This document shows, one piece after another, positions 40,169 through 48,542 of a stretch of DNA of 64,000 nucleotides. This DNA comes from Deltaproteobacteria bacterium (GTDB taxonomy: Bacteria; Myxococcota_A; Polyangia; Nannocystales; Nannocystaceae). A program made the position numbers and the translations under genes. Where the stretch lies: positions 2,027,501 to 2,091,500 of the forward strand of contig JADJEE010000012.1 of the NCBI GenBank assembly GCA_016709225.1, written 5' to 3'. The notes beneath the pieces were generated by a model. That model searched no databases. It was given only the letters and a program-made list of their open reading frames with translations, and was not told the origin of the DNA. Each line of letters begins with the position of its first letter. The first letter of the stretch is position 1.

Positions 40169-41329
40169 ATGGACATCGTGAGCGTCGGACCTGTGAGTGG
40201 AGGACCTGATGCGCTGCGACGCGAGTTCGCAGCCGTGGGCTCGCGCGTGGACGGGCCCAAGCTCGCCATCGTGTACCTTCCCTTCGATGTGGATCACGCG
40301 GCGTACCTCGCGGCCGCGAGCGAGGGCATCGGCGGGCCCGTCGTGGGCGCGACGACGGCCGGCGCCGCGTTCACCGAGCGTGGGTTCAGCACCACCGATC
40401 CGGTCGGCGCAGTGCTGTCCGGCCGCGGCTTCTCGTACTCGATCAGCGTCGCCTCCGATCTCTCGCGTGATCCCGCGACCGCCGTCCGCACCGCCGCGCG
40501 ACGGCTGGTCGACGCCGCCCATCGCACCAGCGCGCGCAGCCAGGTGCTGCTGACGTTGGCCGACGGGTTCGCCTGCGATGGCGAGGTGCTCTACGGCGCG
40601 TTGCAGCAGAGCGTCCCGCCGCACTGGCGAATGCTCGGCACCAACGCTGGCGGCGGGCAGCACCTGCGACAGGCCTACGTCTTCGCCGGCCGCGAGATCC
40701 TCCGCGACGCCGCGATCCTCATCGGCCTGTTCTCCGACGCGGCGCCTTCGCTGGTCGCCCACCACGGCTGGCGCGGCGTCGACGGCAGCGCCGAGATGAC
40801 GGTCACCGAGGTCGAGGGCAACATCCTGCGTCGGCTCGACGATCGCCCGGCGCTGGAGGCCTACCGCGCCGAGCTCATCCGGCTCGGCTGCATGCGCGAC
40901 GGCGACGACTTCATGAGTGTCACGGCGACCCACGAGCTCGGCATGCGCACGATGTTCGGCGACCAGCTCAAAATCCGGGCGGCGATGGCCGTGGGTGAAG
41001 ACGGCGCGATCAAGCTCGCGAGTGCGATCCCCGTCGGCGCGAAGGTGTGCATCGCAACCGCCAGCGCCGACGAGCTCATCGAGGCCGCGCGCACGTTGTC
41101 GAGTCGCGCGCTCGAGCCCTTCGAGCGCCAGGCGCTACACGGCGCGCTGGTGTTCGACTGCGGCGCGCGGCTGCAACGCCTCGGTGCGCGCTACGGCGAG
41201 GAGGTCACCGCGTTCTCGGGTGGTCGCCACTTCCCGCTCGTCGGCGTCGCCGGCTACGGCGAGATCGCCAAGTTCGCGGGCAGCATCGACGGCTTCCACA
41301 ACGCGACCGCCGTGATGGCGGTGTGGTGA
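40169..41329 (+). CDS. FIST N/C-domain sensory protein
   Basis: 386 residues. The N-terminal FIST domain (about 25-195) shows LAIVYLPFDVDHAAYLAAAS and VVGATTAGAAFTERGF. The FIST C-terminal domain (about 215-360) shows a redundant alpha/beta pattern ending in VAGYGEIAKFAGSIDGFHN. FIST domains are proposed to bind small ligands such as amino acids, and are usually linked to chemotaxis or c-di-GMP signalling. No such partner is fused here or adjacent, so it is a stand-alone FIST protein. The start is set by the GAGG ribosome-binding site. Confidence 0.92.
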   Translation: MDIVSVGPVSGGPDALRREFAAVGSRVDGPKLAIVYLPFDVDHAAYLAAASEGIGGPVVGATTAGAAFTERGFSTTDPVGAVLSGRGFSYSISVASDLSRDPATAVRTAARRLVDAAHRTSARSQVLLTLADGFACDGEVLYGALQQSVPPHWRMLGTNAGGGQHLRQAYVFAGREILRDAAILIGLFSDAAPSLVAHHGWRGVDGSAEMTVTEVEGNILRRLDDRPALEAYRAELIRLGCMRDGDDFMSVTATHELGMRTMFGDQLKIRAAMAVGEDGAIKLASAIPVGAKVCIATASADELIEAARTLSSRALEPFERQALHGALVFDCGARLQRLGARYGEEVTAFSGGRHFPLVGVAGYGEIAKFAGSIDGFHNATAVMAVW

Positions 41330-41390
41330 GCGGGGCCGCGGGCGCCGACACGACCGACCACCGCTGCCGATCTGCTCGGGCTCCAGCGCG

Positions 41391-42260
41391 TCATGCCGGC
41401 GGGCGGGCGGCGAACAGCCGCGAGAGGCTGAGGTCGAGCTCGGAGTCGAGCAGCTCGACGATGCTGTCGATGCGATGCCGTTCGGCTCCGATCGCGACGC
41501 CGAGATCTCGACGCATCGACGCCAACAACGCCTCGCGCACGCGGGCGACGCGTCGGGCGACCGTGGCGCGATGGGTGCCGTAGAGTCGGCCGAGCTCGTC
41601 CAGCGTGAGACCATCGAGGAACTTGAAGCGCAGCAGCGCGCGGTCGTCATCGTCGAGCGCGGCGACGGCATCGTCGAAGGCCTGCTTGAACTGCGCGTGG
41701 TAGCGCTGCCGCAGCCACGACAGCTCGGGCTCCGAGGTCGCCCCCGACCGCGACGGTAGCGACGCCACGGCGCGGTCCAACGGCGCGCGACCGCGACGAC
41801 TGGAGATCGCGACACGCACAGCCGTCGTCCGCACCCAGTTTGCGAGCGCGCCGCGGCCCGAGTACGCCGCGATCCTCGGGCTCGGCCCGACGAACAGCCG
41901 CGCGCGCACCAGCTGGGCGCTGTCGTCGACCGCCGCGGGCGCGACACCGGCGCGGGTGAGTGCGAGCGCGATGTCCTTGCCGTGCTCGAGCTCGAACGCC
42001 CGCAACGCCGCCGCATCACCACGCGCACACGCAAGCGCGAGCGTCAGCTCGGCGGCGTGCATGCCCGCGAGCTCGGCGGGCTCTCGCGCGTGCGTCGCGA
42101 GCGCCTGCAACAACGCCGGCGCGTCGAACAGCTCCGGCCAGCGCGCGCGTGCTGCCTCGCACAATGCACGCAGCCGCTCGCCGAGCGCAGGGTCCCCGGT
42201 CCAGCGTTCGCGCTGTTCGACCGCGATCCCACCCACGAAGCTCTCGATCAGCGGATCCAA
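41391..42260 (-). CDS. Sigma-70-family factor of the long myxobacterial type
   Basis: About 289 residues from TTG 42260 (LDPLIESFVGGIAVEQRERW); an ATG at 42377 in the same frame would overlap the divergent kinase gene and adds low-complexity sequence. The N-terminal 115 residues are an extra helical domain. Region 2-like sequence follows (RIAAYSGRGALANWVRTTAVRVAI). Region 4 is clear (ALDDDDRALLRFKFLDGLTLDELGRLYGTHRATVARRVARVREAL). This type is typical of myxobacterial genomes and commonly lies next to a kinase. It is divergent from a zinc-finger kinase gene with 97 bases between, which may be its control partner. Confidence 0.85.
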   Translation of the reverse strand: MDPLIESFVGGIAVEQRERWTGDPALGERLRALCEAARARWPELFDAPALLQALATHAREPAELAGMHAAELTLALACARGDAAALRAFELEHGKDIALALTRAGVAPAAVDDSAQLVRARLFVGPSPRIAAYSGRGALANWVRTTAVRVAISSRRGRAPLDRAVASLPSRSGATSEPELSWLRQRYHAQFKQAFDDAVAALDDDDRALLRFKFLDGLTLDELGRLYGTHRATVARRVARVREALLASMRRDLGVAIGAERHRIDSIVELLDSELDLSLSRLFAARPPA

Positions 42261-42357
42261 GGCTTGCCCGGCTCTCTGGCCGCAGTGTCGCACTCCCGCC
42301 GCGCAACGTGTAGACGCTGCCGCCGCCACGGGCCAAGCTCCCTGGCGGAGCGAGGGG

Positions 42358-44835
42358 TTGTCGCAAGCGACGTGCATCGACGACGAAGGCGCGCTGGCAC
42401 TGCTGGAGCAGCGCGTCGACGACACCACGCGCCGTGCGTGCCTGGCCCACGCCGCAACGTGCCCCGAGTGCCGCGAGCTGCTGGCCGAGCTCGCACGAGT
42501 GATCGCGACCGCGGGCCCCGACTTGCCGGCGGCGGAGGACCGCATCGGCCCCTACGCCCTGCGCCACCGGCTCGGGCGCGGTGGCATGGGCGAGGTCTGG
42601 CTCGCGCGCGACGATCGGCTCGCCCGCGACGTCGCGATCAAGCTGCTGCGACACGTCGATGGCGGCAACGAGCGCGTCATTCGCGAGGCGCGGATCCTCG
42701 CGCGCATGGTCCACCCCAACATCGTGGCCATCCACAACGTCGGCAGCTCGCCGCTCGGGGTGTGGATCGCGATGGAGCTGGTCGATGGCGAGACGCTCGC
42801 GACGTGGGTGCGCGGCCGTGGGGCGCACGAGATCCTCGCCGCGTATCGACAGGCTGGGCTCGGGCTCGCGCACGCCCACCGCAGCGGCGTGGTGCACCGC
42901 GACTTCAAGCCGCACAATGTGATGATCGGCCGCGACGGTCGCGTGCGCGTGCTCGACTTCGGGTTGGCCGCCATGGTCGGCGCGCCGGCCTCGGCCGCGA
43001 GTGCCTCGGGCCCCGGCGAGACCACGCTGAGCGCCCGCGGCGGGACGCTGGGATACATGTCGCCAGAGCAGCTGCTCGAGCAGCCGAGCACACCCAAGAG
43101 CGATCAGTTCGCGTTCTGCGTGGCGTTGTGGGAGGCGCTCACGGGCTCACGACCCTTCGTCGGCGACTCGCCGGCCGCGATCGCGATGGCCACCCTCGAG
43201 GGCCGGCCGCAGCGGCGGGGTCGGCTGGATCTGGCCATCGAACGCGCGCTTCGACGCGGCCTCGCGCGCGAGCCGAGCGAGCGCCACGCCGACATCGACG
43301 CGTTGCTGGTCGCGCTCGCGCCCCCGCGTCGTCGATGGCGGCGCGGCGCGATCGCGACCATGGGCGTCGCGTGTTGTGCATGGTGGGCGTGGCCCAGCGC
43401 GCCCGCGTGTGAGCGCACCGCGATGGCCTTCGACGCGCGCACGCGGGCCCTCGCAGCCCGCGCCCCCGATCACCCGCTGCTGGCCCACGCCCGCGCGTGG
43501 GCCGACACCGCGCGGGCGAGCTGCGCGGCACCACCGGCGCTCGCGCAGTGCGTCGAGGAGCGTCGCGCCGAGATCGAGGTTGCGCTGGCACGGGCCGAGG
43601 ACGGCGAGCCCGCACCGGTCGTCCTGGCCGCGGTGCTGCCGATGCAGCGCTGCGACGAGCCCTCGAGCGTCGCACCGTCGGCGAGCCTCGATCCCGCCCT
43701 GACGGAGGAGATCGCAGCGTGCAGCCGACGCGTGGCGACGTTGCGGGCGACCATCGCGAGCGACCCCCATGGCGACCACGAGATCGCCGCGCTGGCGCTG
43801 GTCGAGCGCGCCGATGCGCTGGCGTGGCCACCGCTACAGGCGCGCGCACGCGCCTTGCTCGGACAGCACGCGTCGAAGCGCGAGGACTGGCATCGAGCCG
43901 CGGAGGCCTTCGAAGCCGCGTACCACCTCGCGCGCGAGGCCGACGACACCGACACCGAGTTCGACGCGGCCTTCGGCATGATGCCGGTCTACCAGCACCT
44001 CGCCGAGCCCGAGCTCGGGCTGGTGTGGGCGCGTCACGCCGAGGCTGCGCTCGCACGGTTGTCCGACCCGCTTCGACGCACCCGCTGGCTCAAGCTGCGC
44101 GGCGAGCTGCGTCAGACCGTAGGGCGGCTGGACGAGGCCGAGCTCGACCTGCGTGAAGCGGTCGCGACCATGCCCGCCGACGCCCCCGACGAGGACCGCG
44201 GCACCGCGACGGCGCTGCTGGCCAACCTGCTCGCCGCACAGTGGCGCTGCGAAGAGGCGGTGCCGCTCTACGACGCGGCGCTCGCCCAGGAGCTGCCCGC
44301 CTATGCGCGCACGCTGGTGATGAACGGGCTGGCGGTGTGTGCCGTCCAGCGTAAGGACTTCGAGACCGCCGAGCAGATGTTCGCCGGCATCATCGACGAG
44401 GCCGAACGCGGGGGGCTCGGTGCCCACGTGCAGCTGACCGCGAAGTCGAACCTCGCGATCGCCTACGGCGAGCAGAAGCAATACGGCCGCGCGCTGGCGC
44501 TGCTGCACGACATCTGGCAGATGCCGCTGCTCACCTCCCTCGATCGCAACGAGGTCGAGGTCAATCTCGCGCTGTACTACCTGCGCAGTGGCGACCATGG
44601 GCGTGCGGCATCCTGGGCCCTGCGGGTGCTCGAAGACCCCGCCGCATCGCCGCGCATGTCGGGGAAGGCGGCCTGGACGGCGAAGGAAGCCCTCGTCGCG
44701 ATGCATCAACGCGGGCGTGCGTACGCGGTGTGGCAGCGCAGGGTCGCGCTCGACCTGGCGCAGGGCGACCTCGAGGATCTGCCCGACGACCTACTCGCGT
44801 GGCTCGAGCTCGCCGACGCTGCGAGTGCGTCGTAG
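42358..44835 (+). CDS. Ser/Thr kinase with N-terminal anti-sigma-like zinc finger and TPR tail
   Basis: 825 residues from TTG 42358, preceded by GGAGCGAGGGG. Residues 1-55 form a zinc-finger anti-sigma-like module with the H-x3-C-x2-C signature (HAATCPEC, about 30-37). The kinase domain (about 62-320) has GRGGMGEVW near 74, VAIKLL, HRDFKPHN near 180 and DFG. A membrane segment (about 327-345) follows. The rest (about 460-820) is helical TPR-like sequence (FEAAYHLAREADDTDTEFDAAF). The layout joins an anti-sigma-type finger to a kinase. The divergent sigma gene is the obvious target. The gene ends at a strong hairpin terminator. Confidence 0.88.
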   Translation: MSQATCIDDEGALALLEQRVDDTTRRACLAHAATCPECRELLAELARVIATAGPDLPAAEDRIGPYALRHRLGRGGMGEVWLARDDRLARDVAIKLLRHVDGGNERVIREARILARMVHPNIVAIHNVGSSPLGVWIAMELVDGETLATWVRGRGAHEILAAYRQAGLGLAHAHRSGVVHRDFKPHNVMIGRDGRVRVLDFGLAAMVGAPASAASASGPGETTLSARGGTLGYMSPEQLLEQPSTPKSDQFAFCVALWEALTGSRPFVGDSPAAIAMATLEGRPQRRGRLDLAIERALRRGLAREPSERHADIDALLVALAPPRRRWRRGAIATMGVACCAWWAWPSAPACERTAMAFDARTRALAARAPDHPLLAHARAWADTARASCAAPPALAQCVEERRAEIEVALARAEDGEPAPVVLAAVLPMQRCDEPSSVAPSASLDPALTEEIAACSRRVATLRATIASDPHGDHEIAALALVERADALAWPPLQARARALLGQHASKREDWHRAAEAFEAAYHLAREADDTDTEFDAAFGMMPVYQHLAEPELGLVWARHAEAALARLSDPLRRTRWLKLRGELRQTVGRLDEAELDLREAVATMPADAPDEDRGTATALLANLLAAQWRCEEAVPLYDAALAQELPAYARTLVMNGLAVCAVQRKDFETAEQMFAGIIDEAERGGLGAHVQLTAKSNLAIAYGEQKQYGRALALLHDIWQMPLLTSLDRNEVEVNLALYYLRSGDHGRAASWALRVLEDPAASPRMSGKAAWTAKEALVAMHQRGRAYAVWQRRVALDLAQGDLEDLPDDLLAWLELADAASAS

Positions 44836-44842
44836 AAAAGGC

Positions 44843-44885
44843 GAAGCCCCCGAGACCTTCGATCTCGGGGGCTTCTCTTTCCCTT
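44843..44885. terminator. Strong bidirectional terminator
   Basis: A perfect 13-bp stem (GAAGCCCCCGAGA / TCTCGGGGGCTTC) with a 7-nt loop is followed by TCTTTCCCTT on the plus strand and by CCTTTTC on the minus strand. It lies between the kinase gene and tRNA-Asp and can stop both transcripts. Confidence 0.85.
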
Positions 44886-44886
44886 G

Positions 44887-44960
<74 letters not shown>

Positions 44961-44975
44961 ATGCGTGGGGTCGGG

Positions 44976-45005
44976 AGAATCCGCGAATCAGGCCGACGCT
45001 GTCAA
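44976..45005 (-). promoter_or_regulatory. Promoter of tRNA-Asp
   Basis: On the minus strand TTGACA (45005-45000), an 18-base spacer and GATTCT (44981-44976). The -35 is a perfect consensus. The start would lie a few bases before the tRNA 5' end at 44960. Confidence 0.6.
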
Positions 45006-45049
45006 GGGGGATTTTGAGCGCGTGCTCGCGGGCGGTGACTTCGGCCCGA

Positions 45050-46018
45050 TCACGCCCGCTGCGCGATGGCGACCAGGTTGGCGCCCCAGCGCGCGTCGGG
45101 CCCGGCGACCCGGTCGAGCATCGGGTCCAGCGCGTCCAAGCCCCGCAGCACGCTGGCGCGCAGGCCCCCTGGCGCCCGCTGCTCGCGATCGCAGCGGGCC
45201 GCAGTGGCACCGACCGAGGCGGTGCGGCGGCGAGGGGCGAGCGCCCTCACCGCGTCCACCGCGGTCAGCAGCGACGCCATGACCGTCGTGGCCCCCTGGG
45301 GCTGACTCCACAGCGTCCGCACGCGCAGGCCGCCCTGCTCGAGCACCGCGCGCAGGCTGTCGCGATCGAAGAAGCACACGTGATCGCCGAGCTCGAGTGG
45401 GCGGTAGCGCTTGCCCCACAGGCCCCGCGCGGCGTCGTCCCAGTTGGGCACCTCGATCACCGCCAGGCCGTCGGCCGTCAAGTGCCGCGCGATGAAGCGC
45501 GCGACCGTGACGGGTCGCTTCATGTGCTCGAGCACGTGGGTGATGGTCACGAGATCGAAGCCGTCGGCGCGGGCGTGCACGCGTGCGTCGTCGTCCTCGA
45601 GATCGAGATCGTGGATGACGTGCTTGGCGGCCGCGAACTCGCGCGCGCCCGGGGCCCGCTCGACCCCCTCGGTGCGCCACCCGAGCGCCTGCAGCTCGTC
45701 GAGCAGCAGCCCGGTGTTGCAGCCCAGATCGAGTGCACGCGCGCCGGCGGGCGGCTCCGCGATCACGCCCTCGGTGAGCCGGTCGTACAGCGCAATCGAG
45801 CGCTGCTTCCGGCGACGATCGACGCCGTCGTGGGTCGCCGCGCGCAGGCCGTAGCCGGCGTCGAGCAACATCGGCGGATGGTGTCCGAGCGAGTGCACCA
45901 GCCCGCAGCGATCACATCGCGCGAGGTCGAAGCACCCGCTGCCGTCGCCCAGCACCGGCGTCCGCGCGGCGCTGCCACAGGCCGGACACTCGTGGACCAA
46001 CACCGCCTGCGCCGTCAT
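45050..46018 (-). CDS. SAM-dependent methyltransferase with N-terminal zinc ribbon
   Basis: 322 residues from ATG 46018. The N-terminus holds a CPACG and CDRCG zinc ribbon (about 11-40). The Rossmann methyltransferase core has motif I LDLGCNTGLL near 93 and FDLVTITHVLEHM near 150. This zinc-ribbon class (Methyltransf_23-like) is frequent in polysaccharide and natural-product clusters and often methylates sugars. Its ATG overlaps the stop of the glycosyltransferase gene by 4 bases, so the two are coupled. Confidence 0.92.
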   Translation of the reverse strand: MTAQAVLVHECPACGSAARTPVLGDGSGCFDLARCDRCGLVHSLGHHPPMLLDAGYGLRAATHDGVDRRRKQRSIALYDRLTEGVIAEPPAGARALDLGCNTGLLLDELQALGWRTEGVERAPGAREFAAAKHVIHDLDLEDDDARVHARADGFDLVTITHVLEHMKRPVTVARFIARHLTADGLAVIEVPNWDDAARGLWGKRYRPLELGDHVCFFDRDSLRAVLEQGGLRVRTLWSQPQGATTVMASLLTAVDAVRALAPRRRTASVGATAARCDREQRAPGGLRASVLRGLDALDPMLDRVAGPDARWGANLVAIAQRA

Positions 46019-46989
46019 GTGCCCTCGTGCTCCTCGCGCTCGAGCTTGCGACGCCAGCGCTCCTCGTAGATGAAGAGGTCGATCATCAGCGGGTACCACA
46101 GCGACTGCATGCCGGCGTACATGAGGCCGGGCAGACCGTCGAGCCAGGCATGCTGCGCCACCACCGTGCGACCGAAGTGCACGAACGGCCGCAGGAACAG
46201 CGGCAACTTGTTGTAGGCCCAGCGCACGCCGACCGTGCGGCCGGCCTTGGTGCGCAACGAGAAGCCGTCGAGCCCGCGACGGTGATCGTCACCGTCGACG
46301 AAGTGTCGCGCCTCGCGCTGGGCGTAGCGCACGTGCTTGCGGAACCACTCCGCCAGCGGCTTGTGATCGTCGTGGCGTAGCTTGGCACCCAGACGGGTGA
46401 CCCGCATGTGGCGGTCGTCGACGCGCTCGTTGGTGCCGCGGGAGAATCGCGCGACGTCGGGCCGCATCAGCCGCAGGATCGAGGCCCCACCGAAGCCACC
46501 GTGCTCGAGCTCGCGGCCCAGCACCACGAACGTGAGCCCGACGTAGCCGCCGTCGAGATCGTCGCGGGCACAGGCCTGCTCGATCGCCCGCCACAGCGCG
46601 GGCGTGATCTCTTCGTCGGCGTCGAGGAAGAACACCCAGCGGTAGCGCGACTGCGCCTGCTCGAGCGCCCAGTTGCGCTGGCTGGCGTAGTCGACGAATG
46701 CGTGCTCGTGCAGCTCGGCACCGGCCGCCCGCGCGAGCGCGACGGTGCGATCGCGCGAGCCCGAGTCGACCACCATCACCGGCGCACGCCCCTGCACCGA
46801 GGCGATGGCCTTCTGGATGTTGGCCTCTTCGTCGAGCGTGAGGATGATGATCACCAGGGGCTCGCGGGCACCCGCGTCGGACGCAGGCCCGCGCTCACCG
46901 ACGTGGGCCGAGCCGTCGTTGGCCGAGGCCTCGGACGGGCGCGCGGCCGTCGAGCCGTGGTGCGGAGGGAGCAGTGTCGAGATCGTCAT
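46015..46989 (-). CDS. Family 2 glycosyltransferase
   Basis: 324 residues from ATG 46989. The GT-A fold starts at about residue 46 (LVIIILTLDEEANIQKAI); the metal motif is FFLDADEE near 122. The later SLRTKAGRTVGVRWAYNKLP and C-terminal amphipathic helices suggest association with the membrane face. The motif set resembles lipopolysaccharide-core beta-glycosyltransferases of the WaaE type. It is co-transcribed with the methyltransferase and divergent from the PaaK-like gene. Confidence 0.92.
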   Translation of the reverse strand: MTISTLLPPHHGSTAARPSEASANDGSAHVGERGPASDAGAREPLVIIILTLDEEANIQKAIASVQGRAPVMVVDSGSRDRTVALARAAGAELHEHAFVDYASQRNWALEQAQSRYRWVFFLDADEEITPALWRAIEQACARDDLDGGYVGLTFVVLGRELEHGGFGGASILRLMRPDVARFSRGTNERVDDRHMRVTRLGAKLRHDDHKPLAEWFRKHVRYAQREARHFVDGDDHRRGLDGFSLRTKAGRTVGVRWAYNKLPLFLRPFVHFGRTVVAQHAWLDGLPGLMYAGMQSLWYPLMIDLFIYEERWRRKLEREEHEGT

Positions 46990-47030
46990 GGGATCGCGAG
47001 CCGGCGCAACTTCGATCGAACTACGTGCGC

Positions 47031-47039
47031 AGCATAGCA
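47031..47039 (-). promoter_or_regulatory. Extended -10 (TGCTATGCT) of the glycosyltransferase gene
   Basis: On the minus strand TGC-TATGCT lies about 42 bases before ATG 46989. A near-identical element for the divergent gene lies 86 bases to the right. Confidence 0.45.
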
Positions 47040-47124
47040 CGACGTGAGGGTGCCGCGTCGGGCCGTGCGCGCGCGTGGTCCCGCCGGCGCCGTCGACACT
47101 CGCACCGCCACCGGAGTGCCGAGG

Positions 47125-47133
47125 TGCTATGTT
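47125..47133 (+). promoter_or_regulatory. Extended -10 (TGCTATGTT) of the PaaK-like gene
   Basis: TGC-TATGTT ends 11 bases before ATG 47145, so the transcript would have almost no leader. Confidence 0.45.
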
Positions 47134-47144
47134 GCGTTCTGACG

Positions 47145-48533
47145 ATGGCGTTGGACCTCGCGGACGTGTACCGCCGATCGCCGGTATGGGCGCAACATGT
47201 GATGTGCTCGGTCGAGGGCTTCCGCCTGCGTCGGCTGCGGTTTTCGGCCGATTTCGAAGAACGCCTCGCGCAGGCAAGGATTCGCAGCGGCTGGACCATG
47301 GCGCAGCTACAGGCCCACCGTCTGGTGCGCCTGCGGGCGATGCTCGTCCATGCGCAGCGTCACGTTCCGTACTGGCGCGACGTGTTCGCGAGCTGTGGAC
47401 TGCAGCCGGCCCGCATGCAACACGCCGACGAGCTGACGGTGTTGCCGCTGCTCACCAAGGACATCGTCGTACGCGAGAGTCCGCGACTACGCGCAGGCGA
47501 GCTGCCCCACGCGGTCTTGCGCACGCCGGTCGAGCTACACACCAGCGGCACCACCGGCTCCGGACTCGAGCTGGTGGCCTCGGTCGAGGCGCTGCGCGAG
47601 CAGTGGGCGACCTGCTGGCGCTACCGCGAGTGGCACGGTCTGCGTCGCGGCACCTGGTGCGCCACGCTCGGCGGACGCGTCATCGTGCCCGCCGACGAGC
47701 GGCGTCCGCCGTACTGGCGCTTCAACGTGCCCGGTCGACAGCTGCTCATGTCGGGCCACCACTTCGGGCCCGCGACCGCGCCGGCGTACCTCGAGGTGCT
47801 GCGTCGCCATGAGATCCCGTGGATCCACGGCTATCCGTCGATGGTCGCGGCACTCGCCGACGCGGCGCTCACCACCGGCGCGCAGCTGCCCGCACTGCGC
47901 TGGGTGACGCTGGCCTCGGAGTCGGTGAGCGCTGGCCAGCGCCGACGCATCGTCGACGGACTCGGCGTGCAACCACGCGAGCACTACGCCCAGACCGAGT
48001 CGGTCGCGAACTTCAGCGAGTGCCCGCTCGGTCGCCTGCACGTCGACGAGGACCACGCGATGGTGGAGTTCATCCCGCACGGCCACGACGGCGGGCAGGC
48101 GTTGCACCGCGTGATCGGCACGTCGCTCGACAGCTGGCACCAACCCTTCGTGCGCTACGATCTCGGCGACCTCGTGGTGCTCGACCATGCGCCCTGCCCC
48201 TGCGGCCGTCCGGGCCGCATCGTGCTCGACGTCGATGGCCGCCGCGAAGACCTGGTCGAGCTCGCCGACGGGCGCCAGGTCGGGCGCGCCGGCGAGATCT
48301 TCAAGAAGCTCGAGTTCATCCGCGAGGCGCAGATCCGCCAGCGCACCGCCGGCGAGATCACCGTCGCGTTGGTCCCCCGCGGTGCTTGGACCGCCGCACA
48401 CGAGGCCGAGCTGCGGGCCTCGGTCGACGCACGGCTGGGCAGCGACACCCGCATGCACGTCGAGCTGTGCGAGCAGCTGCCGCGCACGGCCTCGGGTAAG
48501 CTCCGCCATGTCGTTCGCGAGGGGAACGACTAG
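47145..48533 (+). CDS. Phenylacetate-CoA-ligase-like adenylating enzyme (PaaK/CapK type)
   Basis: 462 residues. The phosphate-binding loop HTSGTTGSGLEL lies near 127, followed by WIHGYPSMVAALADAA, then VRYDLGDLVVLDHAPCPCGR and a C-terminal RTASGKLRHVV with the usual Lys. Members activate acids as adenylates. Relatives in polysaccharide clusters are thought to acylate sugars or work with amide synthases. Its stop is nine bases before the AsnB gene, so the two form an operon. The start at ATG 47145 fits the -10 element just upstream. Confidence 0.9.
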   Translation: MALDLADVYRRSPVWAQHVMCSVEGFRLRRLRFSADFEERLAQARIRSGWTMAQLQAHRLVRLRAMLVHAQRHVPYWRDVFASCGLQPARMQHADELTVLPLLTKDIVVRESPRLRAGELPHAVLRTPVELHTSGTTGSGLELVASVEALREQWATCWRYREWHGLRRGTWCATLGGRVIVPADERRPPYWRFNVPGRQLLMSGHHFGPATAPAYLEVLRRHEIPWIHGYPSMVAALADAALTTGAQLPALRWVTLASESVSAGQRRRIVDGLGVQPREHYAQTESVANFSECPLGRLHVDEDHAMVEFIPHGHDGGQALHRVIGTSLDSWHQPFVRYDLGDLVVLDHAPCPCGRPGRIVLDVDGRREDLVELADGRQVGRAGEIFKKLEFIREAQIRQRTAGEITVALVPRGAWTAAHEAELRASVDARLGSDTRMHVELCEQLPRTASGKLRHVVREGND

Positions 48534-48542
48534 GCCACCGTC

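Noticed and set aside
42261..42377. An N-terminal extension of the sigma factor to ATG 42377
   Set aside because: It would overlap the divergent kinase start and adds only low-complexity sequence.
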